From positions 56,639 through 120,638 of the forward strand of contig NZ_LMSB01000003.1 in NCBI RefSeq assembly GCF_001428005.1: 64,000 nt of DNA. Direction: 5' to 3'. A model generated the notes under the pieces. It was not told the DNA's origin, did not search any database, and saw only the letters and a program-made list of their open reading frames with translations. The stretch is from Arthrobacter sp. Soil736. Lineage in GTDB: Bacteria > Actinomycetota > Actinomycetes > Actinomycetales > Micrococcaceae. The position numbers and the translations under genes are program-made. Below are positions 17,052 through 27,316 of this stretch, in pieces (position 1 is the stretch's first letter; each line of letters opens with the position of its first letter).

Positions 17052-17066
17052 GTCACAAAATGTGAC
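17052..17066. promoter_or_regulatory. Palindrome GTCACA-AAA-TGTGAC upstream of the secreted protein
   Basis: A perfect 6-3-6 palindrome about 80 bases before the TTG start of the trypsin-like gene. Its half-sites face the opposite way from a CRP/GlxR box, so no regulator is named. Confidence 0.4.
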
Positions 17067-17143
17067 AAATCATCGTAACTGCCCGTAGTGTCTCAGTTGA
17101 ACATCCCCGCCGTCCGTCTCACGAGTGCGAAGGAGCCACCGCA

Positions 17144-17701
17144 TTGAAGATCGCCAAACTTCTTGCCGCTGCGGCCGCCGCGGTGCTGCTGGCACCCGCG
17201 AACGCCGCCACCGCGGCCCCTGCAGAAGACGGCTCGGTCCACAAGAACATCGCCGGCGGCAACACCACTTCCGTCTCCGCGGCGCCCTTCGCGGCGCAGG
17301 TTTCGTTCGATACAGCCGGCACCAAAGTGGGCTACGTGGGCCTGTCCGGTTCCTTCCCCTCGAGCGGAACGGCCGCCAAGGTCTACGGCTGGGGCTACCA
17401 GTCCGAAGGCTCCGGCGCCATGTCCTACTTCCTTAAGAGCGCCGACGTCACCGTCTCGGGGCAGGCTTCGGATCCGTCCGGTGGTCCGACCGTGAGTACG
17501 CGGTCCCAGAGCGGCCATACCCTCAACGGTGATTCGGGAGGCCCGCTGATCGTCAACGACAAGCTCGCGGGCGTGCTGTCCACGTCCAGCATCCTGCCGG
17601 CCCAGAACCCCGCAGACTACACGGGCTACAGCAACGAGCACGCGTCCGTTGCCCGGAATCTCAGCTGGATCACGCGCGTTTCCGGGGTCCCGGGCTCCTA
17701 G
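17144..17701 (+). CDS. Secreted trypsin-like protein lacking the His/Asp part of the triad
   Basis: 185 residues from a TTG at 17144 with a strong GAAGGAG site 8 bases upstream; no ATG is available in frame. Signal peptide residues ~1-25 end in 'ANAATAAPA'. The mature part starts 'IAGGNTTSVSAAPFAAQVSF', like the IVGG activation region of S1 proteases. It then jumps to 'VYGWGYQSEGSG' (the region near residue 140 of chymotrypsin) and ends with a perfect 'LNGDSGGPLIV' serine motif. The intervening portion carrying 'AAHC' and the catalytic Asp is absent, and the total length is about 70-80 residues short of a bacterial trypsin. There is no frameshift, so it looks like an internal deletion or a genuine non-catalytic relative. 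It may bind peptides or inhibitors rather than cleave. Confidence 0.75.
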   Translation: MKIAKLLAAAAAAVLLAPANAATAAPAEDGSVHKNIAGGNTTSVSAAPFAAQVSFDTAGTKVGYVGLSGSFPSSGTAAKVYGWGYQSEGSGAMSYFLKSADVTVSGQASDPSGGPTVSTRSQSGHTLNGDSGGPLIVNDKLAGVLSTSSILPAQNPADYTGYSNEHASVARNLSWITRVSGVPGS

Positions 17702-17783
17702 CCCATTCCGGAAATAGCCGACGCCGGGAAGCCGGCGCCGGGAAGCAGCCGGCGCCGGGGAAACTGGCGCCGGGAAGCAGGCA

Positions 17784-17820
17784 ACCGGCGGGCGGCGCCT
17801 TGGGGGAGCCGCCCGCCGGT
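17784..17820. terminator. Hairpin between convergent genes
   Basis: A 13-bp perfect stem (17784-17796 with 17808-17820) and an 11-base loop, followed by TTTA, lies between the convergent trypsin-like and YCII genes and can serve both strands. Just upstream, a 'GCCGGGAAGC' motif recurs several times (about 17720-17780) as degenerate tandem repeats. Confidence 0.65.
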
Positions 17821-17844
17821 TTACTTTCCGGCGGCTGCGCGGCC

Positions 17845-18180
17845 TTACATCCCGGGGATGTCGAGGGCTTCGTAGACCTGGATGCTCGCGCCGGGCATCA
17901 TCAGGTGGGGGTGGCCCTCCAGCAGCGCCAGGGCGCCGTCCATGTCGTCGGCCTGGAGGATGCCGTACCCGCCAACCTGGGTGTTGGTGTCAGTGGTTCC
18001 GGCGGTGGTGACCTCCTTGCCTGCGCCGAGCGGATTTCCCATGTCCACGATGCCGTCGCCGGCTCTGGTTGCCCATTCCATCCAGGCCTTCATGCCCTCC
18101 TGGGCGGCCTCGGGGGAGCTCTCCGCCATCTGCGACTGCGCGGACTGCGGTGCGTTGTAAAGAACTACGAACTTCGTCAT
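17845..18180 (-). CDS. YCII-related (DGPF-type) domain protein
   Basis: 111 residues from 'MTKFVVLYNAP', chosen because GAGAGGAG lies upstream at a good distance; an upstream start would add 12 unconvincing residues. The ferredoxin-like YCII fold is recognisable by 'GMKAWMEWATRAGDGIVDMGNPLG' in outline, 'VGGYGILQADDMDGALALLEGHPHL' in outline, and a C-terminal 'IQVYEALDIPGM'. Such proteins are sometimes encoded with ECF sigma factors, but no partner is adjacent here. Function is unknown; a small-molecule or dehydrochlorinase-like role has been proposed for the fold. Confidence 0.8.
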   Translation of the reverse strand: MTKFVVLYNAPQSAQSQMAESSPEAAQEGMKAWMEWATRAGDGIVDMGNPLGAGKEVTTAGTTDTNTQVGGYGILQADDMDGALALLEGHPHLMMPGASIQVYEALDIPGM

Positions 18181-18360
18181 TGCGGGTGCTCCTCTCGAAC
18201 GTGCCGTTGGAACCATCGGTCCCGGTCACAGGTCCGATCCTAGGGGGATTCGGGTGCTGGGGATACAGTTCAGAGGCAGTGGTTCGCCGGAAATTCACGT
18301 GCTCCTGGCAGGCTGTTTTCGCTGTCGGCAAACTCGGGCAGCCAGCGCCTCCGGCCAAAG

Positions 18361-18379
18361 TTGAGCGTTGTAGACTCAA
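18361..18379. promoter_or_regulatory. HAIR element (HspR operator) of clpB
   Basis: TTGAGC-GTTGTAG-ACTCAA matches the HspR-associated inverted repeat (CTTGAGT-N7-ACTCAAG) with the correct 7-base spacer and one mismatch in the left arm of the central six bases. It lies 34 bases before the clpB start codon. HspR represses clpB/dnaK in actinobacteria; the hspR gene itself is not in the window. Confidence 0.75.
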
Positions 18380-18412
18380 CTTAGATAATTCACTTTCCGG
18401 AAGGAGCTCGCA

Positions 18413-21082
<2,670 letters not shown>

Positions 21083-21103
21083 CGGAACGGCCGGGCCGGA
21101 ACA

Positions 21104-21817
21104 CTAGGGGAGCAGGCTGGCCTTGATGATGTTGCCGGCCGCCGCGGTGACGTAGCAGTCCACGCGGCGGTCGCCCTGGCCCCAGCTCGTGCTGCTGGGG
21201 TAGGCCAGCCGGTAGTCCAGGTTGTAGGCGTTGGATTTGTCCGTCAGTGCTGCCCGCTGGCAGGCCTCCCGTGCCTTGGCTTTCATGGCGTCGCCGCCGG
21301 GGTAGCCGTCCGCGGCCTCGTAATGGTGGACGGCCACCAGCTGGGCGGAATGTTGAGTGGTGCACGCCACCACCGTGGATTCGATCGCCTCGGGATCGAA
21401 GTCCTTGAAACAGTCACCCACCCGGAAATCCAGCGGACTCACTCCCGTCAGGGGCAGGCTGGGCCGGGCGGACGCGGAGGGTGCGGCCGGGGAAGCAGTT
21501 TCCTGGAGGCCCCCGGGCTGGTTCGCGGACTGCATTGTGGCCGTAGCCAACAGCGTGGTCAGCAGCCAGATGAGCAGGCCGCCCACGGCCAGCACCGCGG
21601 CAACGAACCCGGCCTTGACCAGGGACTGCCTGACGTCCGCCGTGGGGCGGCGCGCTGCGGTCCGGGATGTGATCCGCGGCGGCGCGGCCGGATGGGGAGG
21701 AACGGCCGGGCGCGGAGGGACGGCCGGGTGGGGAGGAACAGCCGGGTGGGGCTGCGCGGTACGGGATTGCGCAGCCGTCTGCGGGTCCTCACCGTGGGTC
21801 GGGTGGTCTTCAGTCAC
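21104..21817 (-). CDS. Septum-formation family membrane protein
   Basis: 237 residues from a GTG at 21817 ('MTEDHPTHGEDPQ'), preferred because GGAAGGGG lies about 10 bases upstream; a longer reading from an ATG at 21856 has no site. Residues ~20-50 are a proline-rich repeat ('AVPPHPAVPPRPAVPPHP'). One membrane segment follows near 70-90 ('VAAVLAVGGLLIWLLTTLL'). The outer domain has 'FRVGDCFKDFD', 'VVACTTQHSAQLVAV', 'AREACQRA' and 'GDRRVDCYV', the cysteine pattern of the actinobacterial septum-formation family. It is convergent with clpB. The exact role in division is unproven. Confidence 0.7.
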   Translation of the reverse strand: MTEDHPTHGEDPQTAAQSRTAQPHPAVPPHPAVPPRPAVPPHPAAPPRITSRTAARRPTADVRQSLVKAGFVAAVLAVGGLLIWLLTTLLATATMQSANQPGGLQETASPAAPSASARPSLPLTGVSPLDFRVGDCFKDFDPEAIESTVVACTTQHSAQLVAVHHYEAADGYPGGDAMKAKAREACQRAALTDKSNAYNLDYRLAYPSSTSWGQGDRRVDCYVTAAAGNIIKASLLP

Positions 21818-22162
21818 TGGGGCGGCACCCCTTCCGGGCGTTCTCGGGGTAAACATGGGCAGCAAATATGGCAGGAGGTAGCGGGCGCTGGGTCCTGGCA
21901 GCATTCCCCACGGGGATTTCAGCCGAGGGTCGCCGGCCCGTTTATTTCAATCGTTCAGGAGACTCTACCGAACAAAAAATCCATGCGACCCCCTGATTGC
22001 CGCAGTTGTGGCCGCGACACCGGCCCGGCCGGCTCCCGCCTGGCGAGCAGTTGCCGCCGAAAGCATGTAATCTAGGGATACGACAAATTGACCAAACATT
22101 CCGGGGCCTCACCGATAGCCAAGGTGACCACCTCCGGTCCAAGTACAAAAGGGGGTCACGCC

Positions 22163-22396
22163 ATGGGGCGCGGCCGTCAAAAGGCAAAAGCTACCAAGCA
22201 GGCTCGGGACATCAAGTACTACTCCCCGAACACTGACTATTCGGCCCTCCAGCGTGAGCTCACGGGTCCGGGAAGTCGTGCAACGAGCCATTTCGCGAAT
22301 GAACCGGTCGAACCGGACTATTCAGCCTACGTGGATAAGTACGCGGACGATTTGGACGAAGACGACGACGAGGTAGACACCCGTCGGATCGGTTAG
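22163..22396 (+). CDS. DUF3073 protein
   Basis: 77 residues, starting 'MGRGRQKAKATKQARDIKYYSP'. The basic N-terminus followed by 'NTDYSALQRELTG' and a strongly acidic tail ('DDLDEDDDEVDTR') is the DUF3073 pattern, widespread in actinobacteria. The ATG at 22163 has AAGGGGGT upstream. The function is unknown; the basic N-terminus and acidic tail suggest nucleic-acid or ribosome contact, which is inference. Confidence 0.85.
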   Translation: MGRGRQKAKATKQARDIKYYSPNTDYSALQRELTGPGSRATSHFANEPVEPDYSAYVDKYADDLDEDDDEVDTRRIG

Positions 22397-22543
22397 TCGT
22401 TCCAGCCTGAACGTGCCGTAAGGCACTCAGCTGAATGCCGCCGTCGTACGTATGTGCGTCGTTTTTTCAGGCACCCGTTTTTCTTGTTCCCTGAATTTCC
22501 GGAGGGCTTGCCTTCCGAATCCAGGGTTCGGCACAACTATTAC

Positions 22544-22587
22544 GCCCGCCGGGCATGCCAGTCATTGGCATGCCCGGCGGGCTTTTT
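22544..22587 (+). terminator. Intrinsic terminator, 17-bp stem
   Basis: Left arm 22544-22560, 5-base loop, right arm 22566-22582, a perfect 17-bp GC-rich stem followed by TTTTT (22583-22587). It ends transcripts from the DUF3073 side about 150 bases after that gene. Confidence 0.88.
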
Positions 22588-22630
22588 AGTGCCGCGCTGC
22601 AGCTGCTGGCGGGCGGGGAGAAGACCGTAA

Positions 22631-22990
22631 CGGAGCACCGGCGGCACCTCGGTGCGCCTGACCCACGAAGGCCTCAGCGGGCAGCAGGAAGTGGCCCACG
22701 CCGAAGGCTGGAACCACTACCTGGACCGCCTGGTGGCCGAAGCAACCAGCGGAGACGCGCGCTCCCTCAACCTGGAATTCCTGGTTCACGCCTGGGACTT
22801 CAGCAAGGCACTCGGGGCAGACCTCAGCGTTTCAGACGCCCTGACGGACTACGTCGAGGTCCTCGCACAGCAGACCATCACCGACCAGGTCCGCGCCGGC
22901 GGCAGCTTCGCGCCTGCCCGGCAGGTGGCGGAGTCGGCCAGCAGCCTGGAGCGGCTCGTGGCCTTCACCGGACGGCCTGTGCACGTCTAG
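22631..22990 (+). pseudogene. Fused remnant: SRPBCC C-terminus joined to a TIGR03086-like C-terminus
   Basis: The open frame starts right after an in-frame TAA (22628-22630), so no complete gene exists upstream. First comes 'TSVRLTHEGLS...HAEGWNHYLDRLV' (22646-22740), the C-terminal strand and helix of an AHSA1/SRPBCC protein. Without a break comes 'LNLEFLVHAWDFSKALG' to 'LERLVAFTGRPVHV', the C-terminal part of a TIGR03086/mycothiol-dependent maleylpyruvate-isomerase-like protein. The two families are unrelated, so this looks like a deletion that joined two neighbouring genes in frame. A short protein from a GTG at 22652 (about 112 residues) could still be made. Confidence 0.65.
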
Positions 22991-23029
22991 CCTGTTAGGG
23001 AGGTCTGTCCAACGGAAGGAATGAGCGGC

Positions 23030-23857
23030 ATGGTTCAGCGCACTGGGTACAACCACGGGGAGGTGTGCTGGACCGACGTTCAGACGCCCGATGTGGCGGC
23101 CGCGAAGTCCTTCTATGCCGCGGTGTTCGGCTGGCGCTACGAGGACCTCCCCACGCCGGACGGCCGCAGCTATTCGAAGGCCTTCCTGGACGACGACCTG
23201 GTGGCGGTCATCGCACCGCAGCCCCCGGACCAGGAAGCGGCCTCCGCGCCGGCGCGGTGGAACGTCTACCTCGCCGCAGACGACGCCCGCGCCATCGCCG
23301 AAGAGACCCCGCTCGCGGGCGGCACCGTGCAGTTCGGGCCAGAGGAAATCGCTGACACCGGAACCATGGTGTTCGTGGAACCGCCCGGAGGCGGCGCCAC
23401 CGGCATCTGGCAGGCCGGAACCCACCTGGGCAGCGGGCGGTACGGCGAGCCCGGCGCGTTCTCCTGGGCCGAGCTCGTGACGACCGAGCCGGCGGCCGCC
23501 GTCGGATTTTTCCAGCGGCTGTTCGGCCACGATGTGACCGAATACCCGCAGGACGACGGCGGCATGTACACCACGCTGATGGTCGACGGCGCCGAAGTGG
23601 CAGGCGTGGCTCCCGCACCGTCGTTGGATGAGGAGACAGGGCCGGGTGAAGAGACGGGGCCGGAGGACGAGTCAGGGCCGGACGAGGAGCTGGGCTGGCA
23701 GGTCTATTTCGGCGTGTCCAGCGTGTCCGAGGCGGTGCTCGCCGCCGCTGCAGCCGGCGCTGAGGTGCTCGTTGAGCCGGAGTTCGTCGACGACGGCGGA
23801 ACCATCGCCACACTGAAGGACCCGCAGGGCGGCGTGTTCAGCGTCCTGGAGGTCTAA
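23030..23857 (+). CDS. VOC-family protein with two glyoxalase-like halves
   Basis: 275 residues from ATG 23030; GGAAGGA lies 9 bases before it but directly abuts the ATG at 23021, so 23030 is preferred. The first VOC module ('HGEVCWTDVQTPDVAAAKSFYAAVFGW' in outline) spans residues ~8-125. The second ('SWAELVTTEPAAAVGFFQRLFGHDV' in outline) spans ~145-275. Inside the second lies an acidic repeated linker ('EETGPGEETGPEDESGP'). Such double-VOC proteins are related to hydroxylases and antibiotic-resistance proteins, but the substrate is unknown. It ends before a large inverted repeat shared with purM. Confidence 0.8.
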   Translation: MVQRTGYNHGEVCWTDVQTPDVAAAKSFYAAVFGWRYEDLPTPDGRSYSKAFLDDDLVAVIAPQPPDQEAASAPARWNVYLAADDARAIAEETPLAGGTVQFGPEEIADTGTMVFVEPPGGGATGIWQAGTHLGSGRYGEPGAFSWAELVTTEPAAAVGFFQRLFGHDVTEYPQDDGGMYTTLMVDGAEVAGVAPAPSLDEETGPGEETGPEDESGPDEELGWQVYFGVSSVSEAVLAAAAAGAEVLVEPEFVDDGGTIATLKDPQGGVFSVLEV

Positions 23858-23876
23858 GTTCTGGAGGCCTTAAACG

Positions 23877-23938
23877 CATCGAGTGCTCCGTAACCGCCCT
23901 TATGAAGGTTCTAAAGGGCGGTTACGGAGCACTCGATG
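23877..23938. terminator. Perfect 25-bp inverted repeat between convergent genes
   Basis: Left arm 23877-23901 and right arm 23914-23938 are exact reverse complements, with a 12-base loop. The element fills the gap between the VOC protein (+) and purM (-) and can fold on either transcript. It lacks T-tracts, so it may be a factor-assisted terminator or an mRNA 3-prime stabiliser. Confidence 0.65.
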
Positions 23939-23944
23939 ACGTAT

Positions 23945-25108
23945 TTAAGCGTAGGTGCTGACCATCTGCACGGCGCCGCCGTCCACGCCCTTGGCGCCCT
24001 GGACGTAGTCCGGACCGGACTTGAGGACCGAGTCGGAGTCGGCGTGGACAGTGCCCATGATCCAGGACGGCAGGCCGCGTTCGTTCAGGCGCGCCACGGC
24101 GGCGTCCGCGGCGTCCGCGGAGACGATGGCCACCATGCCCACGCCGAGGTTGAGCGTGCGCTCGAGGTCCGCCAGCGGGACGCGGCCGAGTTCCGAGACC
24201 AGCTTGAAGATGGCCGGCAGCTCCCAGGTGGAGCGGTCGACCGTCGCCACGAGGCCCTGCGGCAGGACGCGGGCCAGGTTTGCGGCGAGTCCGCCGCCGG
24301 TGACGTGGCTGAAGCCGTGGACGGCCCGGCCGGCCGACACGGGGAACGCGCGGGCGAGGTCGAGGCAGTCAGCGGCGTAGACGCGGGTGGGTTCCAGCAG
24401 TTCCTCGCCCAGCGTGCGGCCCAGTTCGGAGACCTGGCGGTCCAGGGCCCAACCGGCGTGGTTGATGACGCGGCGGACCAGCGAGTAGCCGTTGGAGTGC
24501 AGGCCGGAGGAAGCCATGCCGATCACCACGTCGCCGGCGCGGACGCGGTCCGGGCCGAGGAGGTCGGCGGCTTCGACAACACCGGTGGCGGCACCGGCAA
24601 CGTCGTACTCGTGCTCACCCAGCAGGCCGGGGTGCTCGGCGGTTTCGCCGCCCACCAGGGCGGTGCCGGCCACGGAGCACGCTGCTGCGATGCCGCGGAC
24701 GATGTCCGCGATGCGCTCGGGGACAACCTTGCCGCAGGCGATGTAGTCCGTCATGAACAGCGGCTCGGCGCCCACCACCACGATGTCGTCCACCACCATG
24801 CCCACGAGGTCGAAGCCGATGGTGTCATGGATGTCCATTGCCTGGGCGATGGCCACCTTGGTGCCCACGCCGTCCGTGGACGTGGCCAGCAGGGGCCGCT
24901 TGTAGGTCAGCAGCTTCGAGACGTCGTACAGGCCGGCGAACCCGCCGACGCCGCCAATCACCGAAGCGTTGTGGGTCGCCTTGACGGCGCCCTTCATGAG
25001 CTCGACGGCGCGGTCTCCCGCTTCGACGTCGACACCCGCGGACGCGTAGGTGATGCCGGCATTGTTCTGGGCGGCATTCATGTCAGCAGTGGGGGAGGCG
25101 GAAGTCAT
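23945..25108 (-). CDS. purM: Phosphoribosylformylglycinamidine cyclo-ligase
   Basis: 387 residues. The AIRS signature is clear: 'TYASAGVDVEAGDRAVELMKGAVK' in outline, 'STDGVGTKVAIAQAM', 'GFDLVGMVVDDIVVVGAEPLFM' in outline, 'GGETAEHPGLL' and 'GFSHVTGGGLAANLARVLP'. It closes the imidazole ring to form AIR, the fifth step of IMP synthesis, using ATP. The start overlaps the purF stop by 4 bases (ATGA), so translation is coupled. The C-terminus has a short extension after 'GTVHADSDSVL' that is typical of Micrococcaceae. Confidence 0.96.
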   Translation of the reverse strand: MTSASPTADMNAAQNNAGITYASAGVDVEAGDRAVELMKGAVKATHNASVIGGVGGFAGLYDVSKLLTYKRPLLATSTDGVGTKVAIAQAMDIHDTIGFDLVGMVVDDIVVVGAEPLFMTDYIACGKVVPERIADIVRGIAAACSVAGTALVGGETAEHPGLLGEHEYDVAGAATGVVEAADLLGPDRVRAGDVVIGMASSGLHSNGYSLVRRVINHAGWALDRQVSELGRTLGEELLEPTRVYAADCLDLARAFPVSAGRAVHGFSHVTGGGLAANLARVLPQGLVATVDRSTWELPAIFKLVSELGRVPLADLERTLNLGVGMVAIVSADAADAAVARLNERGLPSWIMGTVHADSDSVLKSGPDYVQGAKGVDGGAVQMVSTYA

Positions 25109-26838
25109 ACGGACTCTTTCTTATCAGCGCCGACGGTGGCAGCGTCGTGGTGGACGTCGGGAACGCGGTCGGCGTCCGTGAGCAGGTTCTCGAACTCGGA
25201 ATCCGGCCCGGGATCGCAGCCCGTGGCGCCCGGCTTCTCCGCCGGGTCCTCGGTGACGGGGATGCTGTCCGGGTTTCCGGGCGACACCAGTGCAGGTTCC
25301 GCGGGGGCTTCGGCGGCGCGGGCTGCAGCGGGTGCGGCGGCATCAGCAGCAGGGGAGACCGGCAGGCCGCCGAGGTCCGTGCGTTCCAGCAGGTTCTTGC
25401 CGAGCTTGTCCGAGCCGGGGAGCTCGATGGGGTACTTGCCCGTGAAGCAGGCGGTGCAGAGGCGTTCGCGGGGCTGCCTGGTGGCGTCGATCATTCCGTC
25501 TTCGGAGATGTAGGCCAGCGAATCGGCGCCGATGGCCTGGGTGATTTCTTCGATGGTGGCGCCGTTGGCGATGAGTTCGGCCCGGGACGCGAAGTCGATG
25601 CCGTAGAAGCAGGGCCACTTGACCGGCGGGGAGGAAATCTTGATGTGGACGCTCGCGGCGCCCGCTTCGCGGAGCATCCGCACGATGGCGCGCTGGGTGT
25701 TGCCGCGGACGATCGAGTCGTCCACCACCACCACGCGCTTGCCGCGGATCACGGATTCCAGGGCGTTGAGCTTGAGCCGGATGCCGAGCTGGCGCAGCGT
25801 CTGCGAGGGCTGGATGAAGGTGCGGCCCACGTAGGAGTTCTTGACGAAGCCGTGTGCGAACGGGATGCCGGATTCCTCGGCGTAGCCCACCGCGGCGGGA
25901 GTGCCGGACTCGGGGACGGGAATGACGATGTCCGCTTCCTGGGTGTTTTCGCGGGCCAGCTGGCGGCCCATCTCCACGCGGGATTCGTACACGGACCGTC
26001 CGGCGATCGCGGCGTCGGGACGCGCGAGGTAGACGTACTCGAAAACGCAACCGGCCGGCGTCGGCTCCGCGAAGCGCTGGGACCGCACGCCCTGCTCGTC
26101 GATGGCGATGAATTCGCCGGGCTCGATCTCCCGGATGAAGCTGGCGCCCACGGTGGCCAGGGCGGACTGCTCGGAGGCCACCACCCAGCCGCGCTCCAGC
26201 CTGCCGAGGACCAGCGGGCGGATGCCGAAGGTGTCGCGGGCCGCGTACAGCGTGCCTTCGTCCATGAAGACGAAACAGAAGCCGCCGCGGATCTTGGGTA
26301 GCAGCTCGATGGCGGTCTGTTCGAGGGTCTTCCCCTCTTCGCCTTCGAGCAGTGCCGTCACGAGGGCGGTGTCGGAGGTGTTGCCCTGCTTCATCTCGCC
26401 GCTGAGCTGGCCGCCGTTGCGCTCGTTGATCATGGCGTTGAGTTCGGCGGTGTTGGTCAGGTTGCCGTTGTGCGCCAGGGCCACGGTGCCTGTGGCGGTG
26501 GCGCCGAGCGTGGGCTGGGCGTTGGCCCAGTGGCTGGCTCCGGTAGTGGAATAGCGGCAGTGGCCCACAGCCAGATGCCCGGTCAGGGTGTTCAGCGTGG
26601 TCTCGTCAAAGACCTGGGACACGAGGCCCATGTCCTTGTAGACGTTGATCCGCTTGCCGTCGCTGGTGGCAATACCAGCCGACTCCTGACCGCGGTGCTG
26701 CAGTGCATACAGCCCGTAATAGGTGAGTTTTGCTACTTCTTCACCTGGTGCCCAGACCCCGAAGACGCCGCAAGCGTCCTGAGGGCCTTTTTCGCCAGGG
26801 AGAAGATCATGAGAAAGTTTTCCATCGCCGCGTGCCAC
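25105..26838 (-). CDS. purF: Amidophosphoribosyltransferase
   Basis: 577 residues from a GTG at 26838 with no clear ribosome site; the downstream text 'CGVFGVWAPGEEVA' contains the N-terminal nucleophile Cys exposed after propeptide removal (Cys ~23). Glutaminase motifs 'GHCRYSTTG', 'AHNGNLTN' and 'GGFCFVFMD' precede the phosphoribosyltransferase PRPP loop 'VVVVDDSIVRGNTQRAIV'. 'CFYGIDFASRAELIA' and 'CTACFTGKYP' hold cysteines that in some homologues ligate a cluster. The last ~75 residues are an Ala/Pro-rich then acidic tail beyond the conserved enzyme. It catalyses the first committed purine step and is coupled to purM. Confidence 0.96.
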   Translation of the reverse strand: MARGDGKLSHDLLPGEKGPQDACGVFGVWAPGEEVAKLTYYGLYALQHRGQESAGIATSDGKRINVYKDMGLVSQVFDETTLNTLTGHLAVGHCRYSTTGASHWANAQPTLGATATGTVALAHNGNLTNTAELNAMINERNGGQLSGEMKQGNTSDTALVTALLEGEEGKTLEQTAIELLPKIRGGFCFVFMDEGTLYAARDTFGIRPLVLGRLERGWVVASEQSALATVGASFIREIEPGEFIAIDEQGVRSQRFAEPTPAGCVFEYVYLARPDAAIAGRSVYESRVEMGRQLARENTQEADIVIPVPESGTPAAVGYAEESGIPFAHGFVKNSYVGRTFIQPSQTLRQLGIRLKLNALESVIRGKRVVVVDDSIVRGNTQRAIVRMLREAGAASVHIKISSPPVKWPCFYGIDFASRAELIANGATIEEITQAIGADSLAYISEDGMIDATRQPRERLCTACFTGKYPIELPGSDKLGKNLLERTDLGGLPVSPAADAAAPAAARAAEAPAEPALVSPGNPDSIPVTEDPAEKPGATGCDPGPDSEFENLLTDADRVPDVHHDAATVGADKKESV

Positions 26839-26885
26839 TGGTCGATTATCTCACGTCATCGGGTAGGGAACTTCCGGCGGCCGGT

Positions 26886-27260
26886 TTATGACCGGAGGCC
26901 GGGTTCGCCGCCGTCGTCCCGCGTGCGCTCCCGGGAAGTGTCCGGTTCCGCGTCAGGCAGGGCCTGTTCCGCCTCGGGAGCGGCCTCGACGACGGCGTGC
27001 TGCGCCCGCTTGACGCTCAGCCGGTCCAGGACCAGCGCGGCAAGTGCGCCGAGGATCACACCGCCGGCGCCGCACAGCACCATGAAGAAGCCGAAGACGG
27101 CGCCGCGGTCGTAGCTGGCGTCGCCGGGAAGCGCGTAGGCAATGACCGCCGCGGCTGCAATGCCCACGATCCCGCCCAGGATCAGGAACGGAACATACTT
27201 GGGTGCGCGCCGCACGGTGATTTCGCGCCGTTCGGGTGTGGGGTGGTCGTCAGAAGCCAT
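26886..27260 (-). CDS. Two-span membrane protein upstream of purF
   Basis: 124 residues from 'MASDDHPTPERREI'. Two hydrophobic segments ('VPFLILGGIVGIAAAAVIAYAL' in outline and 'AVFGFFMVLCGAGGVILGALAALVL' in outline) flank 'PGDASYDRGA'. The rest is a basic neck and an acidic C-terminal tail. It lies 47 bases upstream of purF on the same strand, so it may be in that transcript. No function is known; it is a conserved-looking actinobacterial hypothetical. Confidence 0.6.
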   Translation of the reverse strand: MASDDHPTPERREITVRRAPKYVPFLILGGIVGIAAAAVIAYALPGDASYDRGAVFGFFMVLCGAGGVILGALAALVLDRLSVKRAQHAVVEAAPEAEQALPDAEPDTSRERTRDDGGEPGLRS

Positions 27261-27316
27261 GCCATCTAGCCTACTGTCATCCTGCGGTGCCGCCGCCGCT
27301 GCCCGGGCGGCCGTGT

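Noticed and set aside
17052..17066. CRP/GlxR-type binding site
   Set aside because: The half-sites are in the order TCACA...TGTGA rather than TGTGA...TCACA, so the known consensus is not met.
22397..22543. Small hairpin GTGCC-GTAA-GGCAC after DUF3073 as a regulatory RNA
   Set aside because: Only a 5-bp stem, and the T-rich stretch after it has no stem; the real terminator is at 22544.
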